Shown: positions 37,414 through 45,649 of the stretch, piece by piece
Position numbering within the stretch: the first letter of the stretch is position 1
Layout: each line of letters opens with the position of its first letter
From: Palleniella intestinalis
GTDB taxonomy: Bacteria; Bacteroidota; Bacteroidia; Bacteroidales; Bacteroidaceae
DNA length: 64,000 bases
Direction of reading: 5' to 3'
Assembly (NCBI RefSeq): GCF_013166595.1
Contig: NZ_JABKKG010000002.1
Span: 310,001 to 374,000 of the forward strand
Notes under the pieces: model-generated
What the model saw: the letters and a program-made list of their open reading frames with translations, nothing else
Databases searched by the model: none
What the model was told of the DNA's origin: nothing
Made by a program: the position numbers and the translations under genes

Positions 37414-37794
37414 ACGTCTGAGGGTCTCCTCGCAGGCTGTTTTGCCCGTTGCTGCCTCCCACTGTGCCTTGGCGGCCAAAACGCTTGAGCGGTCTTTCTC
37501 TATGGCTTGCCGGATGATTTCCTCGTCCTGCGTGCCGATGATGGGCTTGCGCCCACGGCCCGGTCTGGTTTCCAGCCCGTCTATGCCTTCAGACTCGAAA
37601 CGTCTCACCCACTTGTTGACAGACACTTGGTGCATTTCCAAATGCTTGCCGACTTTGGGCGAACTTAAACCGTGTGCTTTCAGAAGCACTGCCTTGCATC
37701 GCATACGAAAAGAGTGCGACGCACCATTGCGGTATCCGTTTTCCAATGCGGCTTGCTGCATTGGGGTCAATTCTAATGTCTTGATTTTTCCCAT
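37378..37794 (-). CDS. IS630 transposase, N-terminal DNA-binding part (first frame)
   Basis: 138 residues. It carries helix-turn-helix segments (HGLSSPKVGKHLEMHQVSVN and the winged part FESEGIDGLETRPGRGRKP) that bind the IS ends. The real product is probably a fusion, because translation can slip -1 at TTTTTTA (37408-37414) into the catalytic frame. Unslipped translation ends 11 codons later after LAQDLDV. Confidence 0.85.
   Translation of the reverse strand: MGKIKTLELTPMQQAALENGYRNGASHSFRMRCKAVLLKAHGLSSPKVGKHLEMHQVSVNKWVRRFESEGIDGLETRPGRGRKPIIGTQDEEIIRQAIEKDRSSVLAAKAQWEAATGKTACEETLRRFLSALAQDLDV
37408..37414 (-). other. -1 ribosomal slippery heptamer TTTTTTA
   Basis: On the minus strand the first frame reads CGT TTT TTA AGC; a -1 slip on T-TTT-TTA gives TTT TTT AAG CGC and joins the DDE frame. 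It matches the X-XXY-YYZ pattern. Confidence 0.75.
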
Positions 37795-37934
37795 ATGAAG
37801 AGAGAATTTTATGGGTATAACGGATTTTCACTTCAAATATTATCGTTTAAACTATTTTTGTGGACAAACTTATTTACCATACCATATATTATAATAAGAG
37901 ACAATTCTGTATTCATGTGCCACTTGCAAAAAGG

Positions 37935-37970
37935 AAAAAAGTCTCTTCAAGGATGAAACCTCAAAGAGAC
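37935..37970 (-). terminator. Terminator of the GGGtGRT operon
   Basis: GTCTCTT (37941-37947) pairs with AAGAGAC (37964-37970). On the minus strand the stem is followed by TTTTTTCC, about 95 bases after the GGGtGRT stop. Confidence 0.8.
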
Positions 37971-38065
37971 CTTATTATACTTATGACCGTGAAAAGCACG
38001 GCTCTATCCTAAAGAGAGAGACGCTTTTGGTGGTCTGCCGCACAGGATTCCCTGCAGCGTGGGAT

Positions 38066-39076
38066 TTACTTGTTCAGCGCGAGAGCAACGTTAACGGCGC
38101 AAGCTACAGTACAGCCAACCATTGGGTTGTTGCCGATACCGAGGAAGCCCATCATCTCAACGTGAGCAGGAACAGAAGAAGAACCTGCGAACTGAGCGTC
38201 AGAGTGCATACGGCCGAGTGTGTCTGTCATGCCGTAAGATGCAGGACCTGCTGCCATGTTGTCCGGGTGGAGTGTACGGCCTGTACCGCCACCTGAAGCA
38301 ACTGAGAAGTATGGCTTGCCTGCGAGGATGCGCTCCTTCTTGTATGTGCCCGCTGTCGGGTGCTGGAAACGTGTTGGGTTTGTAGAGTTACCTGTGATAG
38401 AAACGTCAACATTCTCCTTCCACATGATAGCAACGCCCTCACGAACGTCGTCAGCGCCGTAGCAGTTCACCTTTGCACGTGGTCCGTCAGAGTAAGCCTT
38501 TGTCTTAACGACCTTCAGCTCGCCTGTGAAATAGTCGAACTCTGTCTGTACGTATGTGAAACCGTTGATGCGTGAGATAATCATCGCAGCGTCCTTGCCA
38601 AGACCGTTAAGGATGACACGGAGTGGCTTCTGGCGTACCTTGTTAGCCATCTCTGCAATCTTGATAGCACCCTCTGCGGCAGCGAAAGACTCGTGACCTG
38701 CGAGGAATGCGAAGCACTCTGTCTCCTCACGGAGAAGGCGTGCTGCGAGGTTTCCGTGGCCGATACCCACCTTACGGTCGTCAGCAACAGAACCGGGGAT
38801 ACAGAAAGCCTGGAGACCGATGCCGATTGCCTCAGCAGCGTCAGCAGCTGTCTTGCAGCCCTTCTTGATAGCGATGGCAGAGCCTACGACATAAGCCCAC
38901 TTAGCGTTCTCGAAACAAATCATCTGAGTCTCCTCACATGTCTTGTAAGGATCAAGACCTGCCTTCTCGCAAATCTCGTTAGCCTCTTCGATAGAAGAAA
39001 TACCGTTCTCGTTCAGGGCAGCGAGCACCTGGTTGATACGACGGTCCTGTGATTCAAATTTTACTTCTCTAATCAT
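38066..39076 (-). CDS. GGGtGRT protein
   Basis: 336 residues. Named for its own motif, seen here as SVASGGGTGRTLHPDN near residue 270. Other conserved-looking stretches are GIGHGNLAARLLREETECFA near 126 and the glycine-rich end VEMMGFLGIGNNPMVGCTV. No biochemical role is established for this family, which is found in anaerobes. It follows the NifU-like scaffold gene by 18 bases in one transcript, so a part in iron-sulphur cluster or thiol chemistry is a fair inference from context. Several Cys residues (e.g. EICEKAGL, KTCEET, IC) could bind metal. No transmembrane segment or signal is seen. Confidence 0.85.
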   Translation of the reverse strand: MIREVKFESQDRRINQVLAALNENGISSIEEANEICEKAGLDPYKTCEETQMICFENAKWAYVVGSAIAIKKGCKTAADAAEAIGIGLQAFCIPGSVADDRKVGIGHGNLAARLLREETECFAFLAGHESFAAAEGAIKIAEMANKVRQKPLRVILNGLGKDAAMIISRINGFTYVQTEFDYFTGELKVVKTKAYSDGPRAKVNCYGADDVREGVAIMWKENVDVSITGNSTNPTRFQHPTAGTYKKERILAGKPYFSVASGGGTGRTLHPDNMAAGPASYGMTDTLGRMHSDAQFAGSSSVPAHVEMMGFLGIGNNPMVGCTVACAVNVALALNK

Positions 39077-39094
39077 AGTCTGTTTCCTCCTGCA

Positions 39095-39796
39095 TTATTC
39101 TTTACGTGGGTCAATAGACTTAACAGCACCCTGCTCAGGTTTTGTGCGTCCGTATGTACCTGTTACTGACTTAAGAGCCTCGTTAGCATCAACGCCCTTC
39201 TTGATAGCGTCCATGAACTTGCCCATGTGAACGAACTCATAACCGCAGACCTCGTTGTCCTCGTCAAGGAACTGCTTTGTGATATATCCCTCTGTAAGCT
39301 GGAGGTAGCGTGTGCCCTTAGCCTTTGTGCCGTAGAGTGTACCGCACTGTGATACAAGACCCTTGCCGAGGTCCTCAAGACCTGCACCGATAGCAAGACC
39401 GCCCTCAGAGAATGCAGACTGTGTACGTCCGTAGACAATCTGGAGGAAGAGCTCACGCATAGCTGTGTTGATAGCGTCACACACGAGGTCAGTGTTGAGA
39501 GCCTCAAGGATTGTCTTGCCAGGAAGTATCTCAGAAGCCATAGCAGCTGAGTGAGTCATTCCTGAGCAGCCGATTGTCTCGACAAGAGCCTCCTCGATGA
39601 TACCGTCCTTCACGTTGAGCGAGAGCTTGCAGCAGCCCTGCTGTGGGGCACACCAACCAATACCGTGAGTCATACCGGAGATGTCCTTAATCTCCGTTGC
39701 CTTAATCCACTTTCCCTCTTCCGGAATCGGAGCAGGACCGTGGTTAGGGCCTTTTGCAACGACGCACATGTCGTTAACTTCCTTTGTATAAATCAT
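39095..39796 (-). CDS. Iron-sulphur cluster assembly scaffold-like protein (IscU/NifU N-terminal family)
   Basis: 233 residues, much longer than IscU (about 130). The IscU-like core is at about 45-115: GIGWCAPQQGCCKLSLNV, VETIGCSGMTHSAAMASEIL and LNTDLVCDAINTAMREL, with Cys at the scaffold positions. The C-terminal 100 residues are specific to this branch. It probably presents or carries a cluster for the GGGtGRT protein encoded 18 bases downstream. A promoter element lies about 90 bases upstream, with a hairpin GCAATAA/TTATTGC (39838-39858) in the leader. Confidence 0.82.
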   Translation of the reverse strand: MIYTKEVNDMCVVAKGPNHGPAPIPEEGKWIKATEIKDISGMTHGIGWCAPQQGCCKLSLNVKDGIIEEALVETIGCSGMTHSAAMASEILPGKTILEALNTDLVCDAINTAMRELFLQIVYGRTQSAFSEGGLAIGAGLEDLGKGLVSQCGTLYGTKAKGTRYLQLTEGYITKQFLDEDNEVCGYEFVHMGKFMDAIKKGVDANEALKSVTGTYGRTKPEQGAVKSIDPRKE

Positions 39797-39886
39797 ATTT
39801 TTGAAAAAAAATTATGAGTCATAAGTGATTGTTATTGGCAATAACGCACACTTATTGCTCAGGTTTAATAATTAAAATCCTGAATG

Positions 39887-39894
39887 CAAAGTTA
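39887..39894 (-). promoter_or_regulatory. -7 box of the scaffold/GGGtGRT operon
   Basis: TAACTTTG is a perfect TAnnTTTG box. No TTTG is seen 19-20 bases upstream, so the -33 box is weak. Confidence 0.6.
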
Positions 39895-39978
39895 CAAAAT
39901 TATTTTAAAGAATTAGGAAAAAGGATGAAGTATTTGTTTTTTTTACAGTATTTTTGATGTAAATAAAAATATTTTTCG

Positions 39979-39986
39979 TAATTTTG
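39979..39986 (+). promoter_or_regulatory. -7 box of the DMP19/smpB run
   Basis: TAATTTTG matches the consensus. A TTTG at 39953-39956 is 22 bases upstream, slightly too far. Confidence 0.5.
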
Positions 39987-40071
39987 CCGTACAAATTTCA
40001 CGTATCTGCCTTACTGTGCACACACTCCATACAACAACGGAACGGCAGCATACGGCAAACGCTATACCACA

Positions 40072-40587
40072 ATGATACAGGTTACCATAAACGACAAGGC
40101 TCTGCAACTGGCGGCGAAAGCCGGAATGGACGAGTTTGTCCAAGTCTTTGTAGATGGCATAATGGACGCCATCGGAGGAGAACTGACAGCTGAGACCATG
40201 GCAGAACTGAACTCCGACCAGATTACTCTCATCGCATACTCCATGCTCCGTGAGGAGGTGATGGACGGAGGATTCATCCAACTCATACACAACGGACTGG
40301 GAAGGTTCATTTTCTTCAACCCGTTTGCCAAGGCTTTGGCGCAATGGGGGCTTGCCGACCTCGCACGGATCATAAGGAAAGGGCACAAACTGTACAAGAA
40401 ATACCATGAGGAAATCGAGGTGGAATGCACTGATGAAGAATTCATGGCAATGTTTGAACGCATGCCTGAGTTTGACGACCTTGACGACGCTTTCGTTGCG
40501 GACGAAGAGAAATGGACAAGCGAGATAGCGTACTTCATTGACAACAACATAGAGAAATTCGCATCAATAGATGGCAAAGAAGGATAA
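40072..40587 (+). CDS. DMP19/DUF4375-type protein
   Basis: 171 residues, helical and acidic (pI clearly low: many Asp/Glu). The run [20 protein letters not shown] then [12 protein letters not shown] matches DMP19 family proteins, which include a DNA-mimic protein of Neisseria. A DNA-mimic role here is only an analogy. Its last 17 bases overlap the smpB start, so the two are cotranslated. Confidence 0.75.
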   Translation: MIQVTINDKALQLAAKAGMDEFVQVFVDGIMDAIGGELTAETMAELNSDQITLIAYSMLREEVMDGGFIQLIHNGLGRFIFFNPFAKALAQWGLADLARIIRKGHKLYKKYHEEIEVECTDEEFMAMFERMPEFDDLDDAFVADEEKWTSEIAYFIDNNIEKFASIDGKEG

Positions 40588-41047
40588 GATGCCGAAAGGC
40601 AAAATCATGATAAAGAACAAGAAGGCGTCGTTCGACTACTTCTTCATCGACACTTACACAGCAGGAATGGTGCTCACCGGCACCGAAATCAAGAGCATCC
40701 GCCAGGGGAAAGCATCTCTGGTGGACACATTCTGTTATGTGCATAACGGCGAGATATGGGTGAAAGGCATGAACATCTCACCTTATTTTTATGGTTCTTA
40801 CAACAACCATGAACAGAAGCGCGACCGCAAACTGCTCTTGAACAAAAAAGAAATAAGATACCTTGAGACGAACACAAAGCACCAGTCGGGTTTCACAATA
40901 ATACCCATCTGTGTCTACATCAATGAGAAAGGGTTCGCAAAGATGGACATCGCCCTTGCAAAAGGAAAGAAGGAGTACGACAAGCGAAACACTATAAAGG
41001 ACAAGGAGGACAGGCGCGAAATGGACCGTGCCATCAAGCGATTCTGA
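40571..41047 (+). CDS. smpB: SsrA-binding protein SmpB
   Basis: 158 residues. It delivers tmRNA to stalled ribosomes. GIEIKSIRxGK-type core is seen as [20 protein letters not shown], then [12 protein letters not shown] and the basic C-terminal tail ([20 protein letters not shown]) that enters the ribosome channel. The first residues ([11 protein letters not shown]) lie inside the 17-base overlap with the upstream gene. Confidence 0.96.
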   Translation: MAKKDKMPKGKIMIKNKKASFDYFFIDTYTAGMVLTGTEIKSIRQGKASLVDTFCYVHNGEIWVKGMNISPYFYGSYNNHEQKRDRKLLLNKKEIRYLETNTKHQSGFTIIPICVYINEKGFAKMDIALAKGKKEYDKRNTIKDKEDRREMDRAIKRF

Positions 41048-41116
41048 CAAGTAACTGTTGGAAATTAGTTTACACAGAATTACTTAAATCACAAAATAGT
41101 TTTCAATAGTTACTTG

Positions 41117-42649
41117 ATGGAACTACTTAAACAACTTTATACAGACACTTTCGGCATAGAACCGCATTCCATAGAACCGCTGACAGGGGCAGGAAGCAAC
41201 CGACTTTATTACAGATTCTATGACGGAGACGGAAAGTCTGTGATTGGTGTCATAGGCACATCACAGGACGAGAACCATGCTTTCATCACAATAGCGAAGC
41301 ATTTCGAGCGCAGACAGCTGCCTGTGCCTCATGTCATTGCCCAGAGCAAGGATGAAATGAGGTATTTTCAGGAAGACCTCGGCTCACGCTCACTGTTTGA
41401 TGCTGTCAAGGGTGGGCGTGATGCCGGCGGCAGATACAACAACGCAGAGAAAGAACTGCTGAAGCAAACCATACGCGAACTGCCGAACTTGCAGATTCGC
41501 GGAGCACGCGAAATGGACTTTTCCGTATGCTATCCGCAACCGGAATTTGATGTCGCCAACGTGCTTTTCGACCTTAATTATTTCAAATACTGCTTCCTGA
41601 AAGCTACCGACCTTGACTTCCACGAGCTGAAACTGGAAGCCAATTTCCGTATGCTTGCAAAGGATCTTGTCGCTTTAGGCACAACGGAGAGTTTCATGTA
41701 CCGTGATTTCCAGGCACGCAACGTGATGCTGGACAAGAATGGCAAACCGTACTTCATAGACTTCCAAGGTGGCAGAAAAGGTCCATATTATTATGATGTG
41801 GCATCTTTCCTCTGGCAAGCATCGGCACGCTATTCAGATGCTCTGCGCAAAGAACTCATTGAGGAATATTATACAGCATTGAAACTATACACAGAAGTGC
41901 CGAGCCGCAAGGAGTTCAACGAACGACTTCAGCTGTTTGTGCTGTTCCGCACACTGCAGGTTCTCGGCGCATACGGTTTCCGTGGGTATTACGAACGCAA
42001 GCAACATTTCATCGAAAGCATACCTCCTGCAATAGAGAATCTGCGACAGCTGCTGTGTGAGAACGATTTCCCTTACCCTTATCTCATGGATATGCTTGCA
42101 CGCCTCTGCGCCCTGCCGCAATTCGCTCCTGTTCCTGAGCAGCCGAGAAAGCGAGAGGACGGTTACAAGATTGCGGAAAACGATGTCTACAAAGCCAATC
42201 CGCAGGACGGTCCTGCCACATTCTCGAAATATGACGGCAAAGGGCCTTTGGTTGTCCGTGTGATGAGTTTCTCTTTCAGAAAAGGCATTCCGGATGACCC
42301 TTCAGGAAACGGAGGAGGATATGTTTTCGACTGCCGCTCCACGCATAACCCCGGACGCTACGAGCCATACAAGCAGCTCACCGGGCTGGACGAGCCTGTC
42401 ATCCGCTTCCTTGAGGACGACGGTGAGATACTTACGTTCCTCGATTCGGTTTACCAACTCGCTGACCACCATGTGGAAAGGTACATACAGCGAGGCTTCA
42501 CATCACTGATGTTCTGCTTCGGATGCACCGGCGGACAGCACCGCTCTGTCTATTCGGCACAGCATCTTGCAGAACACATACACAAGAAATTCGGTATTAA
42601 GGTAGAAATCTGTCACAGAGAACAAAACATACAATGCACATTGCAATAG
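41117..42649 (+). CDS. Sugar/aminoglycoside-type kinase fused to RapZ C-terminal domain
   Basis: 510 residues from ATG 41117 (a TTG lies directly before it). Residues 1-330 form a phosphotransferase of the APH/AmgK type: YRDFQARNVMLDKNGKPYFI near 193 (catalytic Asp and DFQ metal loop). Residues about 375-510 form a RapZ C-terminal domain: VRVMSFSFRKGIP, FDCRSTHNPGRYE and FCFGCTGGQHRSVYSA. AmgK phosphorylates MurNAc/GlcNAc; RapZ senses glucosamine 6-phosphate. A kinase and amino-sugar sensor in one chain would suit cell-wall recycling, but the substrate is inferred. It overlaps the first deoxynucleoside kinase by 16 bases. Confidence 0.85.
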   Translation: MELLKQLYTDTFGIEPHSIEPLTGAGSNRLYYRFYDGDGKSVIGVIGTSQDENHAFITIAKHFERRQLPVPHVIAQSKDEMRYFQEDLGSRSLFDAVKGGRDAGGRYNNAEKELLKQTIRELPNLQIRGAREMDFSVCYPQPEFDVANVLFDLNYFKYCFLKATDLDFHELKLEANFRMLAKDLVALGTTESFMYRDFQARNVMLDKNGKPYFIDFQGGRKGPYYYDVASFLWQASARYSDALRKELIEEYYTALKLYTEVPSRKEFNERLQLFVLFRTLQVLGAYGFRGYYERKQHFIESIPPAIENLRQLLCENDFPYPYLMDMLARLCALPQFAPVPEQPRKREDGYKIAENDVYKANPQDGPATFSKYDGKGPLVVRVMSFSFRKGIPDDPSGNGGGYVFDCRSTHNPGRYEPYKQLTGLDEPVIRFLEDDGEILTFLDSVYQLADHHVERYIQRGFTSLMFCFGCTGGQHRSVYSAQHLAEHIHKKFGIKVEICHREQNIQCTLQ

Positions 42650-43275
42650 CCGGAAACATCGGTTCGGGAAAAACAACTCTCACACGCATGCTGGCAAAGC
42701 ACTACAAGTGGGAAGCAAAATTCGAACAGGTTGTCGAGAACCCGTACCTTGAGGATTTTTATAAAGACATGAGGAGATGGTCATTCTGCCTTGAAGTGTT
42801 CTTCCTGAAAGAACGTTTCAAGGATATTCTTGCTATCTCAGAGAACAAAAACACTGTCATTCAGGACCGATCCATATTCGAGGGCGTATATGTATTCGCC
42901 AAGAACAACCACGACCAAGGGACAATCTCCGACCTTGATTTCCAGACTTACATGGAGCTATTCGAGCAGATGATGTCTATCGTGAAGATACCGGATTTGA
43001 TGATTTATCTGCGGGCTGACATCAATCATCTTGTAGCTAACATACAGAAACGTGGGCGTGACTACGAGCAGAGCATCAAACTTGACTATCTGAAAGGCTT
43101 GAACCAACGTTACGAGGACTTCATCTGCAACAACTATCCCGGCAAGGTTCTCACCATCGATGTCAACAATATGGACTACGAACACAACCCGCAGGATTTC
43201 AGATTTATCACGGACAAGATTGACAGTCTACTGTACGGACTCTTCCCGCTTAAAGAAGAAGATTACAAGGACTGA
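42634..43275 (+). CDS. Deoxynucleoside kinase, paralogue 1
   Basis: 213 residues. It phosphorylates deoxynucleosides for salvage. P-loop GNIGSGKTT (7-15), QDRSIFEGVYVFA (DRS motif, near 72) and the lid region KRGRDYEQSIKLDYL are typical of the dNK/dAK-dGK family. The next gene, 41 bases on, is a second copy with the same first 22 residues. In lactobacilli a tandem pair makes a dAK/dGK heterodimer; the same may apply here. Base specificity cannot be read with confidence. Confidence 0.88.
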   Translation: MHIAIAGNIGSGKTTLTRMLAKHYKWEAKFEQVVENPYLEDFYKDMRRWSFCLEVFFLKERFKDILAISENKNTVIQDRSIFEGVYVFAKNNHDQGTISDLDFQTYMELFEQMMSIVKIPDLMIYLRADINHLVANIQKRGRDYEQSIKLDYLKGLNQRYEDFICNNYPGKVLTIDVNNMDYEHNPQDFRFITDKIDSLLYGLFPLKEEDYKD

Positions 43276-43316
43276 AACGCTTAAAGAACAAAACATAAAC
43301 ACTTCATACCTTTACA

Positions 43317-43931
43317 ATGCATATAGCAATAGCAGGAAATATCGGCTCGGGAAAGACAACTCTCACACGAATGCTGGCAAAAAGATACGGTTGGACACCA
43401 CGCTATGAACCTGTGGACAACAATCCTTATCTCTCAGACTTCTACGGTGACATGAACCGCTGGTCATTCAATCTACAGATTTTCTTCCTCAACAAGCGTT
43501 TCCGCGAAGTAGTGGAAATAGCGAAGTCTGACGACATAATCATTCAGGACAGGACTATATTCGAGGATGCGCGCATCTTCGCCCCGAATCTTCATGCACA
43601 GGGCTACATGAGCGACCGCGATTTCGCAAACTATTCCGACCTCTTCGACCTCATGATGTCACTCGTCGGCATGCCTGACCTCATGATTTACATACGCTCG
43701 ACCATACCGAACCTTATTTCACAAATAGAGAAACGCGGACGTGACTATGAGCAGACAATGCGTATAGACTACCTTACCGGACTCAACAACCGCTACGAAG
43801 AATGGATAAAGAACTACAAGGGCAACCTCATCATTATCGACGGTGACACTTGCAAATTCGGTGACAATCCGAAAGATTTCCAAAAGGTGACGGATATGAT
43901 TGACCAAAACCACCTCTTCGGACTGTTCTAA
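43317..43931 (+). CDS. Deoxynucleoside kinase, paralogue 2
   Basis: 204 residues. P-loop GNIGSGKTT, QDRTIFEDARIFA and KRGRDYEQTMRIDYL match paralogue 1 closely in position. The two diverge in the middle (e.g. RWSFCLEVFFLKE versus RWSFNLQIFFLNK), as expected for subunits with different base preference. It forms one run with the kinase-RapZ fusion and paralogue 1. Confidence 0.88.
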   Translation: MHIAIAGNIGSGKTTLTRMLAKRYGWTPRYEPVDNNPYLSDFYGDMNRWSFNLQIFFLNKRFREVVEIAKSDDIIIQDRTIFEDARIFAPNLHAQGYMSDRDFANYSDLFDLMMSLVGMPDLMIYIRSTIPNLISQIEKRGRDYEQTMRIDYLTGLNNRYEEWIKNYKGNLIIIDGDTCKFGDNPKDFQKVTDMIDQNHLFGLF

Positions 43932-43970
43932 CAACATTCACACGACAGCAGAACACTTATATTTTAAAAC

Positions 43971-44843
43971 ATGGATTTATACACACCAGTCACACTCCCA
44001 CCCCACGCCATCACTTTGGAAACTGATTCCAAAGTGATGATGCTTGGCTCTTGTTTTGCCGAGAATGTCGGCGGACAGTTGCAGATGCGCATGGGAAATG
44101 ACAAGGTGGATGTCAACCCTTTCGGTGTTCTCTATAATCCGGCAAGCATTGCACAGGCACTGCGTCTGCTGATGAGGTCTGACTCTAAATCCATCGCTAC
44201 GGACGAAAAGTATATATTCCATGGACAGGACGGTGCATGGCACAGCTGGCTCCACAGCAGCCATTTCTCCGACATGACAAAGGAAGGCTGCCTTGAAAAG
44301 ATAGCATCGCGCCTTTACTCTGCAAAAGCGATGCTGAAGGAAGCGACATTGCTCTGCATAACATTCGGAACGACACGCCATTATGTGCATAACAACATCG
44401 TCGTAGCCAACTGCCACAAAGAGCCGCAACGATGTTTCACAGAGTCTGAAATGTCTCTTGACGAACTGACCGCCATTTGGAGAGACACCATAAAAGCGCT
44501 TTCGGCATTCAATCCAAAACTGCGGATATGCCTGACTGTCAGCCCTTATCGTTATAAAAAGTATGGTTTCCATGAGTCACAATTGCAAAAAGCGAAACTT
44601 TTATTGCTTTGTGACAATCTTTGCAACAACGATTATGCAACCTATTTCCCCTCCTACGAAATACAGCTTGACGAACTGCGCGACTACCGATTCTACAAAG
44701 ACGACATGCTGCACCCTTCCGACTTGGCTGTAAGCATCATTTCCGAAAGGTTCATGGACTGGACTTTCTCGCCAGACATGAAAACGGAAGGCGCAAAAAG
44801 ACTCAAAGAATATCGCCGCACACAACACAGGCAACTTATTTAA
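43971..44843 (+). CDS. GSCFA domain protein
   Basis: 290 residues. The defining motif GSCFAENVG is at about 27-35; SPYRYKKYGFHESQLQKAKL and YRFYKDDMLHPSDLAV are also typical. The family is GDSL/SGNH-hydrolase-like with Ser in GSCF and a C-terminal D-x-x-H (DMLHPSD) as likely catalytic residues; the substrate is unknown. It lies 39 bases after the second kinase and 19 bases before the nucleosidase on the same strand. Confidence 0.88.
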   Translation: MDLYTPVTLPPHAITLETDSKVMMLGSCFAENVGGQLQMRMGNDKVDVNPFGVLYNPASIAQALRLLMRSDSKSIATDEKYIFHGQDGAWHSWLHSSHFSDMTKEGCLEKIASRLYSAKAMLKEATLLCITFGTTRHYVHNNIVVANCHKEPQRCFTESEMSLDELTAIWRDTIKALSAFNPKLRICLTVSPYRYKKYGFHESQLQKAKLLLLCDNLCNNDYATYFPSYEIQLDELRDYRFYKDDMLHPSDLAVSIISERFMDWTFSPDMKTEGAKRLKEYRRTQHRQLI

Positions 44844-44862
44844 CCTTTAATATACAGAACAC

Positions 44863-45570
44863 ATGAAAATATGCTATATCGTAGCAATGGAGGCAGAAGC
44901 GAAGCCTTTCGTCGAGAAATTCGGAGTTGAAAAAATCGAAGGCGCTTTCGGCAAACTGCCATGCTTGCTCTACCAACACAGGCTTTCGGAGAAGGATTCC
45001 CTGTACATCGTCATCAACGGACAGCAGCACGGCTCAAGCCTTATCGGCTGCGAGGCTGCGTCAATAACAACACTCAAAGCCATCGAGACAATACAACCGG
45101 ACATCGTAATCAACAGCGGAACATGCGGAGCATTCAAAAAGAACGGTGCGGAAATAGGCAAAGTCTACATCGGCAACGGAGTGATGTTCCACGACCGGCG
45201 CGTAATGGGCGATGACAAATGGTATACACAATCCATCGGCAACTACCTACTCTCCAACCGTTCCGAAGAGATTGCCACAGCTCTTGGTATGCCAATGGGA
45301 AAAGTCACCACAGGCTCTTCGCTCGACATCCAGCCTTGCGACCTTGAAATAATGGCGCAGCACGGCGGCGAGCTCAAGGATATGGAGGGAGCAGCCGTGG
45401 CTTTCGTATGCTCACTGCTCGACATCCCATGTCTGCTTGTCAAGTCGGTCACCGACCTCATTGACGGTGGCGAGAACACTCTTGACGAGTTCCTGCGCAA
45501 CCTTGCCCACGCTTCCGAGGAGCTGAGCAAGGCTAATGTCAGGATTGTAGAGTATCTTATAAGCCATTGA
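44863..45570 (+). CDS. 5'-methylthioadenosine/S-adenosylhomocysteine nucleosidase-like protein
   Basis: 235 residues. It cleaves the N-glycosidic bond of adenine nucleosides such as MTA or SAH. VAMEAEAKPF (N-terminal Glu), INSGTCGAFK, KDMEGAAVAFV (sugar-binding Met-Glu) and the catalytic Asp in KSVTDLIDGG are all seen. A futalosine hydrolase is the main alternative; motif detail favours MTAN. It ends the + strand run, followed by a strong bidirectional hairpin. Confidence 0.87.
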   Translation: MKICYIVAMEAEAKPFVEKFGVEKIEGAFGKLPCLLYQHRLSEKDSLYIVINGQQHGSSLIGCEAASITTLKAIETIQPDIVINSGTCGAFKKNGAEIGKVYIGNGVMFHDRRVMGDDKWYTQSIGNYLLSNRSEEIATALGMPMGKVTTGSSLDIQPCDLEIMAQHGGELKDMEGAAVAFVCSLLDIPCLLVKSVTDLIDGGENTLDEFLRNLAHASEELSKANVRIVEYLISH

Positions 45571-45605
45571 GTTCCTTGAAACAATATTCGTTGAAAAAAA
45601 AATTT

Positions 45606-45646
45606 GTCCATTAGAACATTGTGCTAAGTGTAACGTTCTAATGGAC
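45606..45646. terminator. Bidirectional terminator between the nucleosidase and vsr genes
   Basis: GTCCATTAGAAC pairs perfectly with GTTCTAATGGAC. On the minus strand the stem is followed by AATTTTTTTTTC. Confidence 0.85.
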
Positions 45647-45649
45647 GAA

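Larger units (their letters stand above)
36764..37870 (-). mobile_element. IS630-family insertion sequence
   Basis: About 1107 bp. The ends are inverted repeats (left AGTTAGTCCACAAAAT; right, complemented, AGTTTGTCCACAAAAA) flanked by TA at 36762-36763 and 37871-37872, the target duplication typical of IS630/Tc1-mariner. It encodes a two-frame transposase joined by a -1 slippage site. The left TA is part of the integrase ATG, so the start codon is restored exactly. Confidence 0.88.

Noticed and set aside
35956..37870. Composite transposon made of integrase plus IS630
   Set aside because: Only one IS copy with its own TA flanks is present and the integrase lies outside it; simple insertion explains the layout.
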